From positions 3,286,001-3,350,000 of the forward strand of contig LR134136.1 in the NCBI GenBank assembly GCA_900635495.1: 64,000 bases of DNA, given 5' to 3'. Below, in pieces: positions 17,779 through 26,733 of the stretch; within the stretch, counting starts at the first letter, position 1; every line of letters starts with the position of its first letter. The translations under genes were made by a program, and so were the position numbers. Below the pieces are notes generated by a model. That model saw only the letters and a program-made list of their open reading frames with translations. It searched no databases and was not told where the DNA came from. Source of the DNA: Atlantibacter hermannii (GTDB taxonomy: Bacteria > Pseudomonadota > Gammaproteobacteria > Enterobacterales > Enterobacteriaceae).

Positions 17779-19302
17779 TTAAGCTAACTCCTGTTCGGTG
17801 ACGTACATATTTTTCACTCCTGTCGCGTACTGCATGATCTCTTCCTGGCTGGTTTCGTCGGTTTTTAATACCGCCGTCATTTGGCCTTCTTTCATAATCA
17901 CGACGCGATCGGTCATACCCAATATTTCAGGCAGCTCAGAAGAGATCATAATCACGCCGATCCCCTGGTCCGCCAGCTCATCAAGTAATTCATAAATGGC
18001 ATATTTCGCACCGACGTCGATCCCCCGGGTTGGCTCATCAAAAATCATGATCCTGGCGTCGCGGAATAACCATTTAGCAATAACCACTTTTTGCTGATTA
18101 CCGCCGCTGAGGTTTTTAACAATCTGCTCAATGTGCGGTGTTTTTATGCTTAATTTTTTTATATAAAGATCGCATGCCACTTTTTCTTTGATGCCGGAAA
18201 TGACGCCCCACTTACTGCATACTTTATCCAGTGCGGCCATCATCACGTTGCTCTTCACCGACATATCCACCGCCAGGCCGTTTAATTTACGGTCTTCCGA
18301 TAAATATGCGATGCCGGCTTTAATCGCGTCATTAGGTGAAGTGATGGTGATTTCTTTGTCAAAAGAGACAATTTGCCCATCGTCCAGCGTCTCCGCCCCA
18401 AATATCGCCCGAGCCAGTTCAGTGCGTTTTGCCCCAACCAGTCCGGTAATACCAAGAATTTCACCTTTCATTAAGTCAAAATCGATCCCTTCAAATACAC
18501 CATAGCGACTGGCATTCTGAATCGATAAAATGACTTTATCTTCCGCTTTCGATTTACGCGTCGGGAAATGATTATCCAGCGAACGCCCCACCATTTTGGT
18601 AATAATTTCATCCATGGTGATATCAGCAAAAACATGGTCTGAAATATAGGTACCATCACGGAAAATCGTAATATGATCGCAGATCCGTTTTAGCTCTTCC
18701 ATGCGGTGAGAAATATAAACAATGCATACATCACGGCTTTTTAATTTCTCAATCAGCTGAAAGAGTTTATCGATCTCTTTTTTCGTTAATGCCGATGTTG
18801 GCTCATCCATAATCAACACTTCGACATCAAACGAGAGCGCCTTGGCAATTTCCACCATCTGCTGTTTGGCCACAGAAAGGGTATTAACAATGTCTTTCGG
18901 CGACACGTCAATATCAAACATCTCCAGCAATTTAGCGGATTTTTCTTCCATCAGGGCAAAATCCACCAGCCCGTTTTTCAACGGTTCGCGCGCCAGGAAA
19001 ATATTTTCCGCCACGCTAAGATGCGGAACTAAGTTAAGTTCCTGGAAGATCATGCTGATGCCGCTTTTTTGCGCTTCGAGTACCGAATCAAAAGCAACTT
19101 CATTATCTTTATAATAAATTGTTCCTTCATCTGCGGCGTGTACGCCAATCAACACTTTCATCAATGTCGATTTGCCCGCACCGTTTTCGCCCATTAAGGC
19201 GTGAACTTCCCCTTTACGAAGCTGAAAATTCACATTTTTGAGTGCGTGAACACCGGCAAATGATTTGGATATATTTCTCATTTGCAATATGGCTTGCTTC
19301 AT
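17779..19302 (-). CDS. Ribose-type ABC transporter ATPase (duplicated)
   Basis: 507 residues with two ATPase halves, the RbsA/AraG layout. First half: Walker A GENGAGKST, signature LSVAKQQM, Walker B LIMDEPTSAL. Second half: degenerate Walker A region GLVGAKRTE, then LSGGNQQKVV and MIFDEPTRGID. The second-half degeneracy is normal for this family. The gene is noticeably richer in A and T than the flanking nik, fdh and hyf genes, suggesting a different origin for this operon. Confidence 0.93.
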   Translation of the reverse strand: MKQAILQMRNISKSFAGVHALKNVNFQLRKGEVHALMGENGAGKSTLMKVLIGVHAADEGTIYYKDNEVAFDSVLEAQKSGISMIFQELNLVPHLSVAENIFLAREPLKNGLVDFALMEEKSAKLLEMFDIDVSPKDIVNTLSVAKQQMVEIAKALSFDVEVLIMDEPTSALTKKEIDKLFQLIEKLKSRDVCIVYISHRMEELKRICDHITIFRDGTYISDHVFADITMDEIITKMVGRSLDNHFPTRKSKAEDKVILSIQNASRYGVFEGIDFDLMKGEILGITGLVGAKRTELARAIFGAETLDDGQIVSFDKEITITSPNDAIKAGIAYLSEDRKLNGLAVDMSVKSNVMMAALDKVCSKWGVISGIKEKVACDLYIKKLSIKTPHIEQIVKNLSGGNQQKVVIAKWLFRDARIMIFDEPTRGIDVGAKYAIYELLDELADQGIGVIMISSELPEILGMTDRVVIMKEGQMTAVLKTDETSQEEIMQYATGVKNMYVTEQELA

Positions 19303-19332
19303 GAAAAACTCCGGAAAAAGAGAATAAAAGGC

Positions 19333-19758
19333 TTAACATTCCACTGGCGTAACGCCTTTCTTCAGAAGAATGTTTCCATATTTCCGCGTTGAGGAAGTAA
19401 TCACCACACAGCTGGCTTTTTTCGCTCGTTCGTAAAAGGCAAAGCGGTCGATAAAAGTAATTTCCTGGTTCTGCGGCAATACTGCTTTGTAGTCATCAAT
19501 TAATCCTGGCGGTAATTCATCACCCGCGCTGGCAGACATCATCACCACCGCGTCGGTAACATAGCTGTCCAGTTCGAAGAGCGGAATAATAGCTTTAAGT
19601 AATTGCTCAACCTGATTGCCATCGGCACGAATAACGTGCTCATTTACCGAATGTGCCGGAAAATGCGCATCGCTAAAAACAATTTCGTCCCCATGCCCCA
19701 TACAATATAGCGTATATAGCAATTCAGGAGAGAGACGGGGATCAATATTTTTAAGCAT
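19333..19758 (-). CDS. RbsD/FucU-family sugar mutarotase
   Basis: 141 residues, FucU-like: MLKNIDPRLSPELLYTLYCMGHGDEIVFSDAHFPA carries the catalytic His of the RbsD/FucU fold, followed by the conserved AFYERAKKA region and C-terminal KYGNILLKKGV. These enzymes interconvert alpha and beta (or pyranose and furanose) forms, speeding entry of the imported sugar into catabolism. It lies between the aldolase and ATPase genes, paralleling rbsD beside rbsA. Confidence 0.88.
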   Translation of the reverse strand: MLKNIDPRLSPELLYTLYCMGHGDEIVFSDAHFPAHSVNEHVIRADGNQVEQLLKAIIPLFELDSYVTDAVVMMSASAGDELPPGLIDDYKAVLPQNQEITFIDRFAFYERAKKASCVVITSSTRKYGNILLKKGVTPVEC

Positions 19759-19793
19759 GATTGCTCCAGTATTAATAAATTTGCCAATATGAT

Positions 19794-20664
19794 TTATTCA
19801 ACTGAATAAATACGCCCGGCGCTGCCGCAGGTTATAATTTTATGGCGTACCACATCGGCCATTGCCGCTTTCGCCAGTTGGTTATATTCACGCGGATCGG
19901 TAGAACCCGGTTTTTCTAAGAAGAATGATTTTAATGTTTTCTGCGAAAGCTAATTTCAGATCGGTCGCTACATTAACCTTACTGATCCCCATCTGAATAC
20001 ATTTTTGAACATCACTGTCGGCAATGCCCGATGCGCCATGCAGCACCAGCGGAATATCCACCAGTCTGGCAATTTTTTGCAAACGCTCAAAATCCAGCTT
20101 TGGCGTAGCCTTGTAGACGCCGTGAGCAGAACCAATAGCAACTGCCAGCGAGTCAATATTGGTTTGTTCAACCAGCAGGCGCGCATCTTCCGGATGGGTG
20201 TAAGGGTCGACCACATCCTCCACGATCAAGTCATCTTCCTGACCGACTAACTGACCAATTTCCGCTTCCACGCTACAACCATAGTAATGGCATAATTCGG
20301 TGACTTTACGGGTAATGGCAATATTATCTTTCAGCGGCATGGCGCTGCCGTCGATCATCGCCGAGCGAATGCCGGAACGAATTTTATGATGAATATCCTC
20401 AAAATCATGGTGATGATCGAGATGTAATACCACCTGCTGATTATTTTCCGCCGCCATCGATTCCACAATGGCAATAATTTGCTGGACACCCGCATAACTG
20501 TAAGTGCCCGGCGTACCGGCTAATATCACAGGCGACTCCAGCTCTTTGGCTATATTCATAACAACCTGGATCGTTTCCAGGTTATGAATATTAAAAGCCG
20601 GGACGGCGTAGCCAAATTTTCGCGCATGGTTAAGTAAATAACTGCTATTAATAATATGATTCAT
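19794..20664 (-). CDS. gatY: GatY/KbaY-like tagatose-1,6-bisphosphate aldolase (one frameshift)
   Basis: Class II zinc aldolase. Motifs: PAFNIHNLETIQVVM, VVLHLDHHHDFE (Asp and zinc His), VEAEIGQLVGQEDD, AIGSAHGVYK and VLHGASGI, as in GatY and KbaY. The frame breaks at the four-base run 19929-19932; with one base removed the C-terminus reads NIKSFFLEKPGSTDPREY and ends GRIYSVE at 19794. Repaired length is 289 residues against 284-286 in E. coli. It splits tagatose-1,6-bisphosphate to DHAP and glyceraldehyde-3-phosphate with GatZ as partner. Confidence 0.92.
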
Positions 20665-20667
20665 GCC

Positions 20668-21718
20668 TTACTCCCAGTGCAGTAAAATTTTGCCGTTTGC
20701 CGGGCCGCCCTGTAATGCCATCACCTGGTCGACATATTCCTGTTCATTAACGATGCAGTTAATGAGCGGATCGATCTGAATTTGCCCGCTACGGAACATA
20801 TCAATGGTTAAGCGCCATTCATCGCCAGGGAAAGGCGCGGAATAATTCATCCAGCTGCCGAAGACCAGCAATTCTTTACGCAGAATCTGCTCATATTCGG
20901 TGTAGGTCATGGAGAGGTCTTTATGCAGCGTTCCGATCAACGCCACCTGGGCACGCGGACCGGCGATTTTCAGCGCCAGTTTAAAGGTCTGCGGCGTACC
21001 GGCAGTTTCCAGAATGAGCTGGTCAAAATGGATGTCCGCTAAAAACGCCGCGCTCTCCAGCGCATTGTCTTCCGCCACATTGATTACATGATCGGCGCCA
21101 AGCTGTTTTGCCAGTTCGAGGCGGTCATGATTAATGTCCACCGCCGTCACCGATTTCGCGCCAAGCGCTTTCGCGCTCTGCATGGCCAGTAAACCGATGG
21201 TGCCGACCCCCCAGCACAATAACGTTTTTGTCCTGGCAGCCCCCCGCCATCAGGATGGGATGCACGCCCACGGTGACGGGTTCAAAGAACGCGCCCTGCA
21301 ACGGCGTCACGCCTTCCGGCAGTAAAAAACAGCTGCTCTCCGGCATGGTGACGTACTGGGCATTGCCGCCCGGTAAACGGGAGCCGACAAACGAATACCC
21401 TTTACCCAACGAATAGAAGCCGCGCTGGCATTCCGGCGCTGCAAAATTGGGGATCAGCGGCACACAGCAGATGTGATCGCCTGCCTTTACCGACATCACT
21501 TTACTGCCGGTGGCCACCACCCGCGCAGAAAACTCATGCCCCAAACGAACCGGGTAAAAATGCGCGCCGTGATGGAAAATACGCGGAATATCGGAACCGC
21601 ACAGCCCGGAATAAATCACTTTAACCAGCACATCGTAATCACCGTATTCCGGGATGTCAGTCTCACGGATTTCCAGCTGGTTGTTTTGCGGAATAACAAT
21701 CTCTTTCATGGTCGTCAT
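20668..21718 (-). CDS. gatD: GatD-like zinc-dependent polyol dehydrogenase (one frameshift)
   Basis: Medium-chain zinc dehydrogenase resembling galactitol-1-phosphate dehydrogenase: SGLCGSDIPRIFHHGAHFYP, LGHEFSARV with catalytic zinc ligands, a partly conserved structural-zinc region around FAAPECQRGFYS, and a Rossmann motif broken at VIVLG-VGTIGLLAMQSA. The six-base run 21207-21212 should be five; repaired length is 349 residues. Since the importer does not phosphorylate, the true substrate may be a free polyol rather than galactitol-1-phosphate. RBS AAGGA precedes the start. Confidence 0.9.
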
Positions 21719-21728
21719 GATGATGTCC

Positions 21729-22996
21729 TTATTGCGGGTCGCAGCCGAAAGGCATACAGGCGCAGGACATCCTGAATACGGAACAGCACCAGATTTTTAG
21801 GCGTCAGCGGGATCTGTTTGGCATTAATTCGCTGGAACTGCTCGGGAAAATACTGACTGACCACGCCCAACGGCAGCGATACCTTTTCCAGATTCGCAAA
21901 CAGAGTATTTACCGCGCTGTTGATGGTCGGGTGCGGCCAGTAATAACGCAGGCGGTCAGACAGACTGAAATGCAAATCGATCATCGCTTTCGAATGCAGC
22001 GTGCTGTAATAGTTTTTCCAGTAGCCCGGCTCGTCCTGCATCACGCTGTCGATAACCGAAACCAGCTCGCTGCGCTTGCCCGGTGCCACCAGCGTATTTT
22101 CAATCATTGCCAGCGCGAACATCGCTTCACGCAGCGCGAAGGTTAACGCGGGCCCGACTTTCAGAATCGCAAAGTGATCGCGCACCAGCGCTTGATAAGC
22201 TTCCGCAGTCTGGTAATCCGTAGAGTGGGCTTCATAAATCAGGCTGGTGCTTTCGATCGCTTTCGTTAAATCACGCGCCAGTTCCGGCTGATAATGCACG
22301 ATTGAAGAGTGATCAAACTCCACGCCCGGCTGCACCACAATCGCGATATACGTTCAATGGCGTCATGCAAATCCAGCTTAGCGAAGGCATCGTAATGGGT
22401 CTGGATGGTTTCCATCGCCGCTTCCGGCGTCGTGATATGCACCGACTTGATGGCTTCTTTCTCGCCCCCCGGCACCGGCACTTCCGTTCCCACCACATAG
22501 GTGATGTGCTGTTTTTGCTCGTCGGTCGCCACCCGCTCCGCCACCTGGCAAAGACGCCGCCGCACGCTGGGCCACGGTCACCGGTAACAGAGGCACCGGG
22601 TCATCAGCGCAGGACATTGACGTATCGATATGAATTTTGGTGAAGCCAGCGCGAACATACTGCTCAATCAGCACTTCTGATTTCAGTAACGCGCTTTCTG
22701 CGTCTTCGCCCTGCCAACAGTTAGGGCCCAGATGGTCGCCGCCCAGGATCAGACGTGCATGTGGGAAGCCCACTTTGTCAGCAATGGCTAATACAAAATC
22801 ACGAAACTGATCCGGCTTCATACCGGTATAACCGCCAAACTGATTAACCTGATTAGATGTCGCTTCAATCAGCACTTTGCGTTCGGTTTGCAAATCGAAA
22901 AGTAACGCCGCTTCAATCACCAGAGGATGGGCAGAACAGACTGAACAGATACCAACAGGTAACCCTGATTTATGTTTTATGTATGATATCTTTCAT
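21729..22996 (-). CDS. gatZ: GatZ-like tagatose-bisphosphate aldolase subunit (four frameshifts)
   Basis: Non-catalytic partner of GatY, needed for its full activity and stability. Near-identical blocks to E. coli GatZ: CSVCSAHPLVIEAAL, LIEATSNQVNQFGGYTGM, GGDHLGPNCWQ, GTEVPVPGGE, VVQPGVEFDHS, EAHSTDYQT, DHFAILKVGPALTFALREA. Single-base changes interrupt it near 22975 (extra base in a four-base run), 22557 (extra), 22345 (missing) and 21752 (extra); repaired length is 421 residues, ending PFGCDPQ. First gene of the sugar operon. Confidence 0.9.
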
Positions 22997-23121
22997 TTGA
23001 TTTCCTTTATGTCGCAAATTTGAAATTGATTAGGTCTCTGGTTTCCATCATTACCATTTTAACTTTCTTTTGTTTGCGAGAAACATCACAAAAACGATTA
23101 AAGCGAAGAAAGAAAACGAAA

Positions 23122-23135
23122 GCGAAACGTTTCGC
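23122..23135. promoter_or_regulatory. Perfect palindrome GCGAAACGTTTCGC, probable operator
   Basis: Fourteen-base perfect palindrome with a central CG, the form of LacI/GalR-family operators and nearly the core of the E. coli RbsR site. It is flanked by repeated GAAAG on the left and TTTCGAT twice on the right, resembling DeoR-family operators. The operon's own regulator is DeoR-type, so which protein binds is open. It lies about 130 bases before gatZ. Confidence 0.6.
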
Positions 23136-23311
23136 CGTCGTAAATCTTTCGATTAATTTCGATTTAATGTGGTGGCGGGTCAGTGAGACGAAACGGTTAT
23201 GGCGCGTTTAGATCAGGTAAGAAAGGAAAAAGCAAAGGTGGGGACAACACAATTCAGAGTGGGATCAAATCCAGGTAAAGCGGCAGGAAATGGCGACTGC
23301 GATGCGTTAAC

Positions 23312-23344
23312 TGCGGGCCTGAGCGTATCTCGCCCGGGCCCGCA
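23312..23344. repeat. GC-rich palindrome after tnaB
   Basis: TGCGGGCC pairs with GGCCCGCA over a 17-base loop, nine bases past the tnaB stop. No T run follows, so it resembles a REP-like element more than a strong terminator. Confidence 0.5.
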
Positions 23345-23352
23345 CACGTTAT

Positions 23353-24595
23353 TTATAGACCGGCAAAAGATTCATACTGAACAAAATATGGATAAGCGCG
23401 GTTAGCCGCGCCGAACAACAGGATCAGCGCAATCATCGCGTTGCCGCCCCACACCCGGTAGCGCGGGCTGCCGAAACGCTGCCGTGAGGCGCGCGCCAGC
23501 AGTGCGGCACAATGGCCGCCCATACCGTCGCTGCCAGCCCGGCGAAGCCGATGGCGTAAATAAACCCGTTTGGCCAGATCAGGCCGCCGAGCATGGGCGG
23601 TAAGAACGTCACCAGCGCGGTTTTAAACCGCCCCTGACGGCTGTCGTCGAATTTAAACAGATCGGCCAGATAATCGAATAACCCCAGAGTTACCCCGAGG
23701 AAAGAGCTGGCGACCGCAAAGTTGGAGAATACCGTTAATAGCAGGTCGAGGGTTGAGCTGCTTAATAAGCCGCTCAGGGGTCTGCACCAGCACATCGATA
23801 TTGCCGCCCTTTTTCGGCGATGTCGATAAACGCCGGGCGCGGAATATTCCCCATGGTGCCCACCAGCCAAATGACGTACAGCACCAGCGCCATTAAGGTT
23901 CCCCGCCATCAGGCAACGGCGAATGGTTAACGGATCTTTGCCGTAATACTTCATCAGGCTTGGGACGTTGCCGTGATAACCAAACGAAGCCAGGCAGAAG
24001 GGCAGCGTCATTAATACATACGGCAGATATTGCGGGGGCGACCTCCGCTTCGTTCAGCAATACCGCGGGCTGAACGTGCCACAACAGGCCGCCGAAAGTC
24101 ATAAAGAAAGTAAGAATTTTTGCGCCCAACACGATGGTGGTCATGCGGCTTACCGCCCGGGTACTCAACCAGACAATAAACGCCACAGCTAAGGCAAAAA
24201 GTAATCCGCCTAGCCGTGCCGGGAAATCAATATTCATCTGTGAAAAAGTATGATGAATCACTGAACCACTGGCAGAGATATAAGCGTACGTTAAAATATA
24301 AAGCACGAACGCAACCGTTATACCGTTAATTATATTCCAGTGTTTGCCCAGCAAATCTTTGGTAATAGTGTCGAAACTTGCGCCGATATGATAATTAAGG
24401 TTGGCTTCCAGGATCATTAATCCCGAATGCAGCATACAGAACCAGGTAAAATTAAGGCCAGCAGTGACCAGAAAACCATGCGCCGGACATGACAACCGGT
24501 AATGAAAACATGCCTGCGCCAATAATTGTACCGCCAATAATCATCGCACCGCCAATTAATGACGGCTTACTATTTGTAACCGATAAGGTAGCCAT
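23353..24595 (-). CDS. tnaB: TnaB-like tryptophan permease (seven frameshifts)
   Basis: Aromatic amino acid permease of the TnaB/Mtr/TyrP family. Blocks in order: NSKPSLIGGAMIIGGTIIGAGMFSLP, WFCMLHSGLMILEANLNY, CLASFGYHGNVPSLMKYYGKD, SGLLSSSTLDLLLTVFSNFA, ASSFLGVTLGLFDYLADLF, LPPMLGGLIWPNGFIYAIGFAGL. Single-base breaks lie near 24474, 24450, 24036, 23899, 23815, 23779 and 23508; net repair gives 413 residues against 415 in E. coli. Imports tryptophan for tnaA. The density of breaks is the highest in the window: mostly homopolymer, so error is likelier than decay, but genuine inactivation cannot be excluded. Confidence 0.88.
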
Positions 24596-24768
24596 ACTGC
24601 GTTTTCCTCGCGAGGCTAAATACACGTCATCATTCGAACTGTCTCTGCGTGAGCGGCCTTCGTACCCCCCCTTAATGACGTGAATATACACCTGAGGATC
24701 CACGCCGCAGCCCACGTGATAACGCCCGAATGAGTATGTGTATTTATTTATCCTGGGAACAAATATAA

Positions 24769-24791
24769 GGCGCTCCCGTTGCAGGAGCGCC
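24769..24791 (-). terminator. Stem-loop between tnaA and tnaB
   Basis: GGCGCTCC (24769-24776) pairs with GGAGCGCC (24784-24791), nine bases past the tnaA stop; on the minus strand TTATATTTG follows. Probably an attenuating terminator or stabilising hairpin that lowers tnaB relative to tnaA. Confidence 0.6.
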
Positions 24792-24799
24792 CGTTTATA

Positions 24800-26188
24800 T
24801 TAATTAACCGGTTTCAGGCGTGCGACAAAATGACGCAGCACGGGCGGCTCGTATGTAAAGGTCAATCCTTTAATACTGGACGCCCGCGCTTTAACGGCAA
24901 TGAGCGCATCGGCGATATAGTCCATATGGTCGTTGGTATAGACACGGCGCGGAATAGTCAGGCGCAGTAATTCCATGGGCGACGGTTTCTGCTCGCCGGT
25001 TTCCGGGTCGCGACCCAGCAAGAGCGAACCAATTTCCACGCTGCGAATGCCCGCTTCAAGATACAATTCGTTATTCAGCGCGTGCGCCGGGAACTGCTCC
25101 GCCGGAATGTGCGGCAACAGCAACTTCGCATCGACAAATACCGCGTGACCGCCGGTCGGGTACTGGATCGGGATGCCGCCTTCGCGCAGGCGTTCGCCCA
25201 GATATTCCACCTGGTTAATGCGGTACGCCAGGAAATCTTCGTTGGTGCCCTCTTCCAGCCCAATCGCCAGCGCTTCCATATCACGCCCGGCGAGGCCGCC
25301 GTACGTCACAAAGCCTTCCATCGGCACACAGCGGATACGCACTTCGTTAAACAGATCTTCGTCATCGCGGAAGCAGCACAGGCCGCCGATGTTCACCAGC
25401 GGATCTTTCTTCGCCGACATGGTCAGCATATCGCCGTACTGGTACATCTCACGGATGATTTCTTTGACGGTTTTGTTGCTGTAGCCCTCTTCACGCTGTT
25501 TGATGAACCACGCGTTTTCGCAGAAGCGCGCCGAGTCGATCACCACCGGGATATGATGTTGTTTGGCAATTTCATACACTTCGCGCATGTTAGCCAGTGA
25601 CACCGGCTGACCGCCCGAGCTGTTGCAGGTGACGGTGGTAATGATCGCCGCCACGTTTTCCGCGCCATGCTCCGCAATCGTCGCTTTCAACTGTGGAATA
25701 TCGAAGTTGCCTTTCCAGTCATACCAGGAGGTGGTGTCGAACGCTTTCGGCGTGACCACGTTAATCGCTTTTGCGCCGTTCAGCTCGACATGCGCCGCCG
25801 TGGTATCAAAGTGGAAGTTGGAAATAAACACCGGGCGTTTGGATTTACAGCGCGCAATCAGGCTCGGGAACAGGATCTGCTCTGCGCCACGGCCCTGGTG
25901 AGTGGGAATTGTGTACGGATAGCCGATGATTTCCTGGACTTTTTCGCACAGATTGAAATAGTTGCGCGACCCCGCGTAGGCTTCATCGCCCATCATCAGC
26001 CCCGCCCACTGGCGGTCACTCATTGCCCCGGTGCCGGAGTCGGTCAGCAGGTCGATATAGACATCTTCGCTTTTTAACAGGAACGGGTTATATCCCGCCT
26101 CCTCCAGCGCTTTAACGCGATCGTCAAAGGTGGTCATGCGAATGTTTTCGACCATTTTAATGCGGAACGGCTCAGGGATGCGTTTCAT
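24800..26188 (-). CDS. tnaA: TnaA, tryptophanase
   Basis: 462-residue PLP-dependent beta-eliminating lyase making indole, pyruvate and ammonia from tryptophan. Start at the ATG 26188 (MKRIPEPFRIK) with GGAG upstream. PLP lysine lies in MSAKKDPLVNIGG (Lys261 by analogy to E. coli Lys270); PTHQGRGAEQI and YEPPVLRHFVARLKPVN are typical. It is closer to the Proteus type (ISNFHFDTTAAHVELNG) than to E. coli. Tyrosine phenol-lyase is a relative, but the C-terminus and FDTTAAH region favour tryptophanase. The leader gene tnaC precedes it. Confidence 0.94.
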   Translation of the reverse strand: MKRIPEPFRIKMVENIRMTTFDDRVKALEEAGYNPFLLKSEDVYIDLLTDSGTGAMSDRQWAGLMMGDEAYAGSRNYFNLCEKVQEIIGYPYTIPTHQGRGAEQILFPSLIARCKSKRPVFISNFHFDTTAAHVELNGAKAINVVTPKAFDTTSWYDWKGNFDIPQLKATIAEHGAENVAAIITTVTCNSSGGQPVSLANMREVYEIAKQHHIPVVIDSARFCENAWFIKQREEGYSNKTVKEIIREMYQYGDMLTMSAKKDPLVNIGGLCCFRDDEDLFNEVRIRCVPMEGFVTYGGLAGRDMEALAIGLEEGTNEDFLAYRINQVEYLGERLREGGIPIQYPTGGHAVFVDAKLLLPHIPAEQFPAHALNNELYLEAGIRSVEIGSLLLGRDPETGEQKPSPMELLRLTIPRRVYTNDHMDYIADALIAVKARASSIKGLTFTYEPPVLRHFVARLKPVN

Positions 26189-26308
26189 AATATATTCTCC
26201 AAGAAAGTCCTTGCTGCGTGGAAAATAGTTATGGCGGATCAACGCGCAATAAATATCGTCCAAACGCAGGGTTTAGATTTAATTTTTAATAAGGAAACAA
26301 CCGGAGAA

Positions 26309-26404
26309 TTAACGAGGAAAATCGTTGGAGATGCGCGGATCGAGATTATACCAGGCGTTGAGCCCGCCTTTCGCTATGAGGCGATAACACGCTTTGTGTT
26401 TCAT
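26309..26404 (-). CDS. tnaC: TnaC, tryptophan-sensing leader peptide
   Basis: 31-residue leader ending AWYNLDPRISNDFPR, preceded by GAGGA. Trp18, Asp22 and Pro30 keep the exact spacing (4 and 8) of Trp12, Asp16 and Pro24 in E. coli TnaC, the residues that stall the ribosome when free tryptophan is high. Here one Arg codon and a TAA follow the Pro, whereas in E. coli the Pro is last before TGA. The 120 bases to tnaA would be the Rho-dependent attenuation region. Confidence 0.88.
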   Translation of the reverse strand: MKHKACYRLIAKGGLNAWYNLDPRISNDFPR

Positions 26405-26463
26405 TACATCGTCCTCTGGTAGTTATAGGGAATGATTAAAATAGACAATACGTAAAATTTATC

Positions 26464-26479
26464 CGTGACTGGATGCACA
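26464..26479. promoter_or_regulatory. CRP site of the tna operon
   Basis: On the minus strand TGTGC-ATCCAG-TCACG, fitting TGTGA-N6-TCACA at eight of ten positions, 60 bases before tnaC. The tna operon of E. coli is catabolite repressed through CRP. Confidence 0.65.
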
Positions 26480-26573
26480 ATTTAATCACTGTCATTCAGG
26501 ATATTTATAAAACTGTTATATATCGCAACTGTTCTGATGCTTTTGCGATACTGATCCTGCCCCAGGAAATATA

Positions 26574-26646
26574 TACCTCTCTGGTAGCACGCCAAATTAA
26601 CCCCCGGGTTAATAAGGGTTATAACTCCCCTGGATTGTTAGGGGTA
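26574..26646. promoter_or_regulatory. Possible NarL/NarP heptamers before the formate dehydrogenase operon
   Basis: TACCTCT at 26574-26580 and, on the opposite strand, TACCCCT at 26640-26646 both fit the TACYYMT heptamer; an FNR-like TTGAT-N4-GGCAA half match lies at about 26662. E. coli fdnGHI is nitrate and FNR induced, so this is plausible, but such short motifs are common by chance. Confidence 0.35.
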
Positions 26647-26733
26647 CACGGGTTATTGACTTGATTTGAGGCAATTTTCAAACTTGCTGAATTGTTATTT
26701 TTCCGCCACGAAAACAACAACAGTGGTGAAGAA

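Larger units (their letters stand above)
22997..23352. other. Promoter region of the sugar operon
   Basis: 356 bases without a gene. Rich in GAAA/TTTC repeats at 23085-23165, with a perfect 14-base palindrome and a GC hairpin listed separately. These are the likely controls of the leftward gatZ operon. Confidence 0.6.

Noticed and set aside
23085..23165. CRISPR-like repeats
   Set aside because: The repeats are short, unequal GAAA/TTTC units with no spacers and no cas genes; operator function fits better.
24800..26188. Tyrosine phenol-lyase
   Set aside because: Similar fold, but the FDTTAAH and C-terminal segments, the TnaC leader and the TnaB-like permease all point to tryptophanase.
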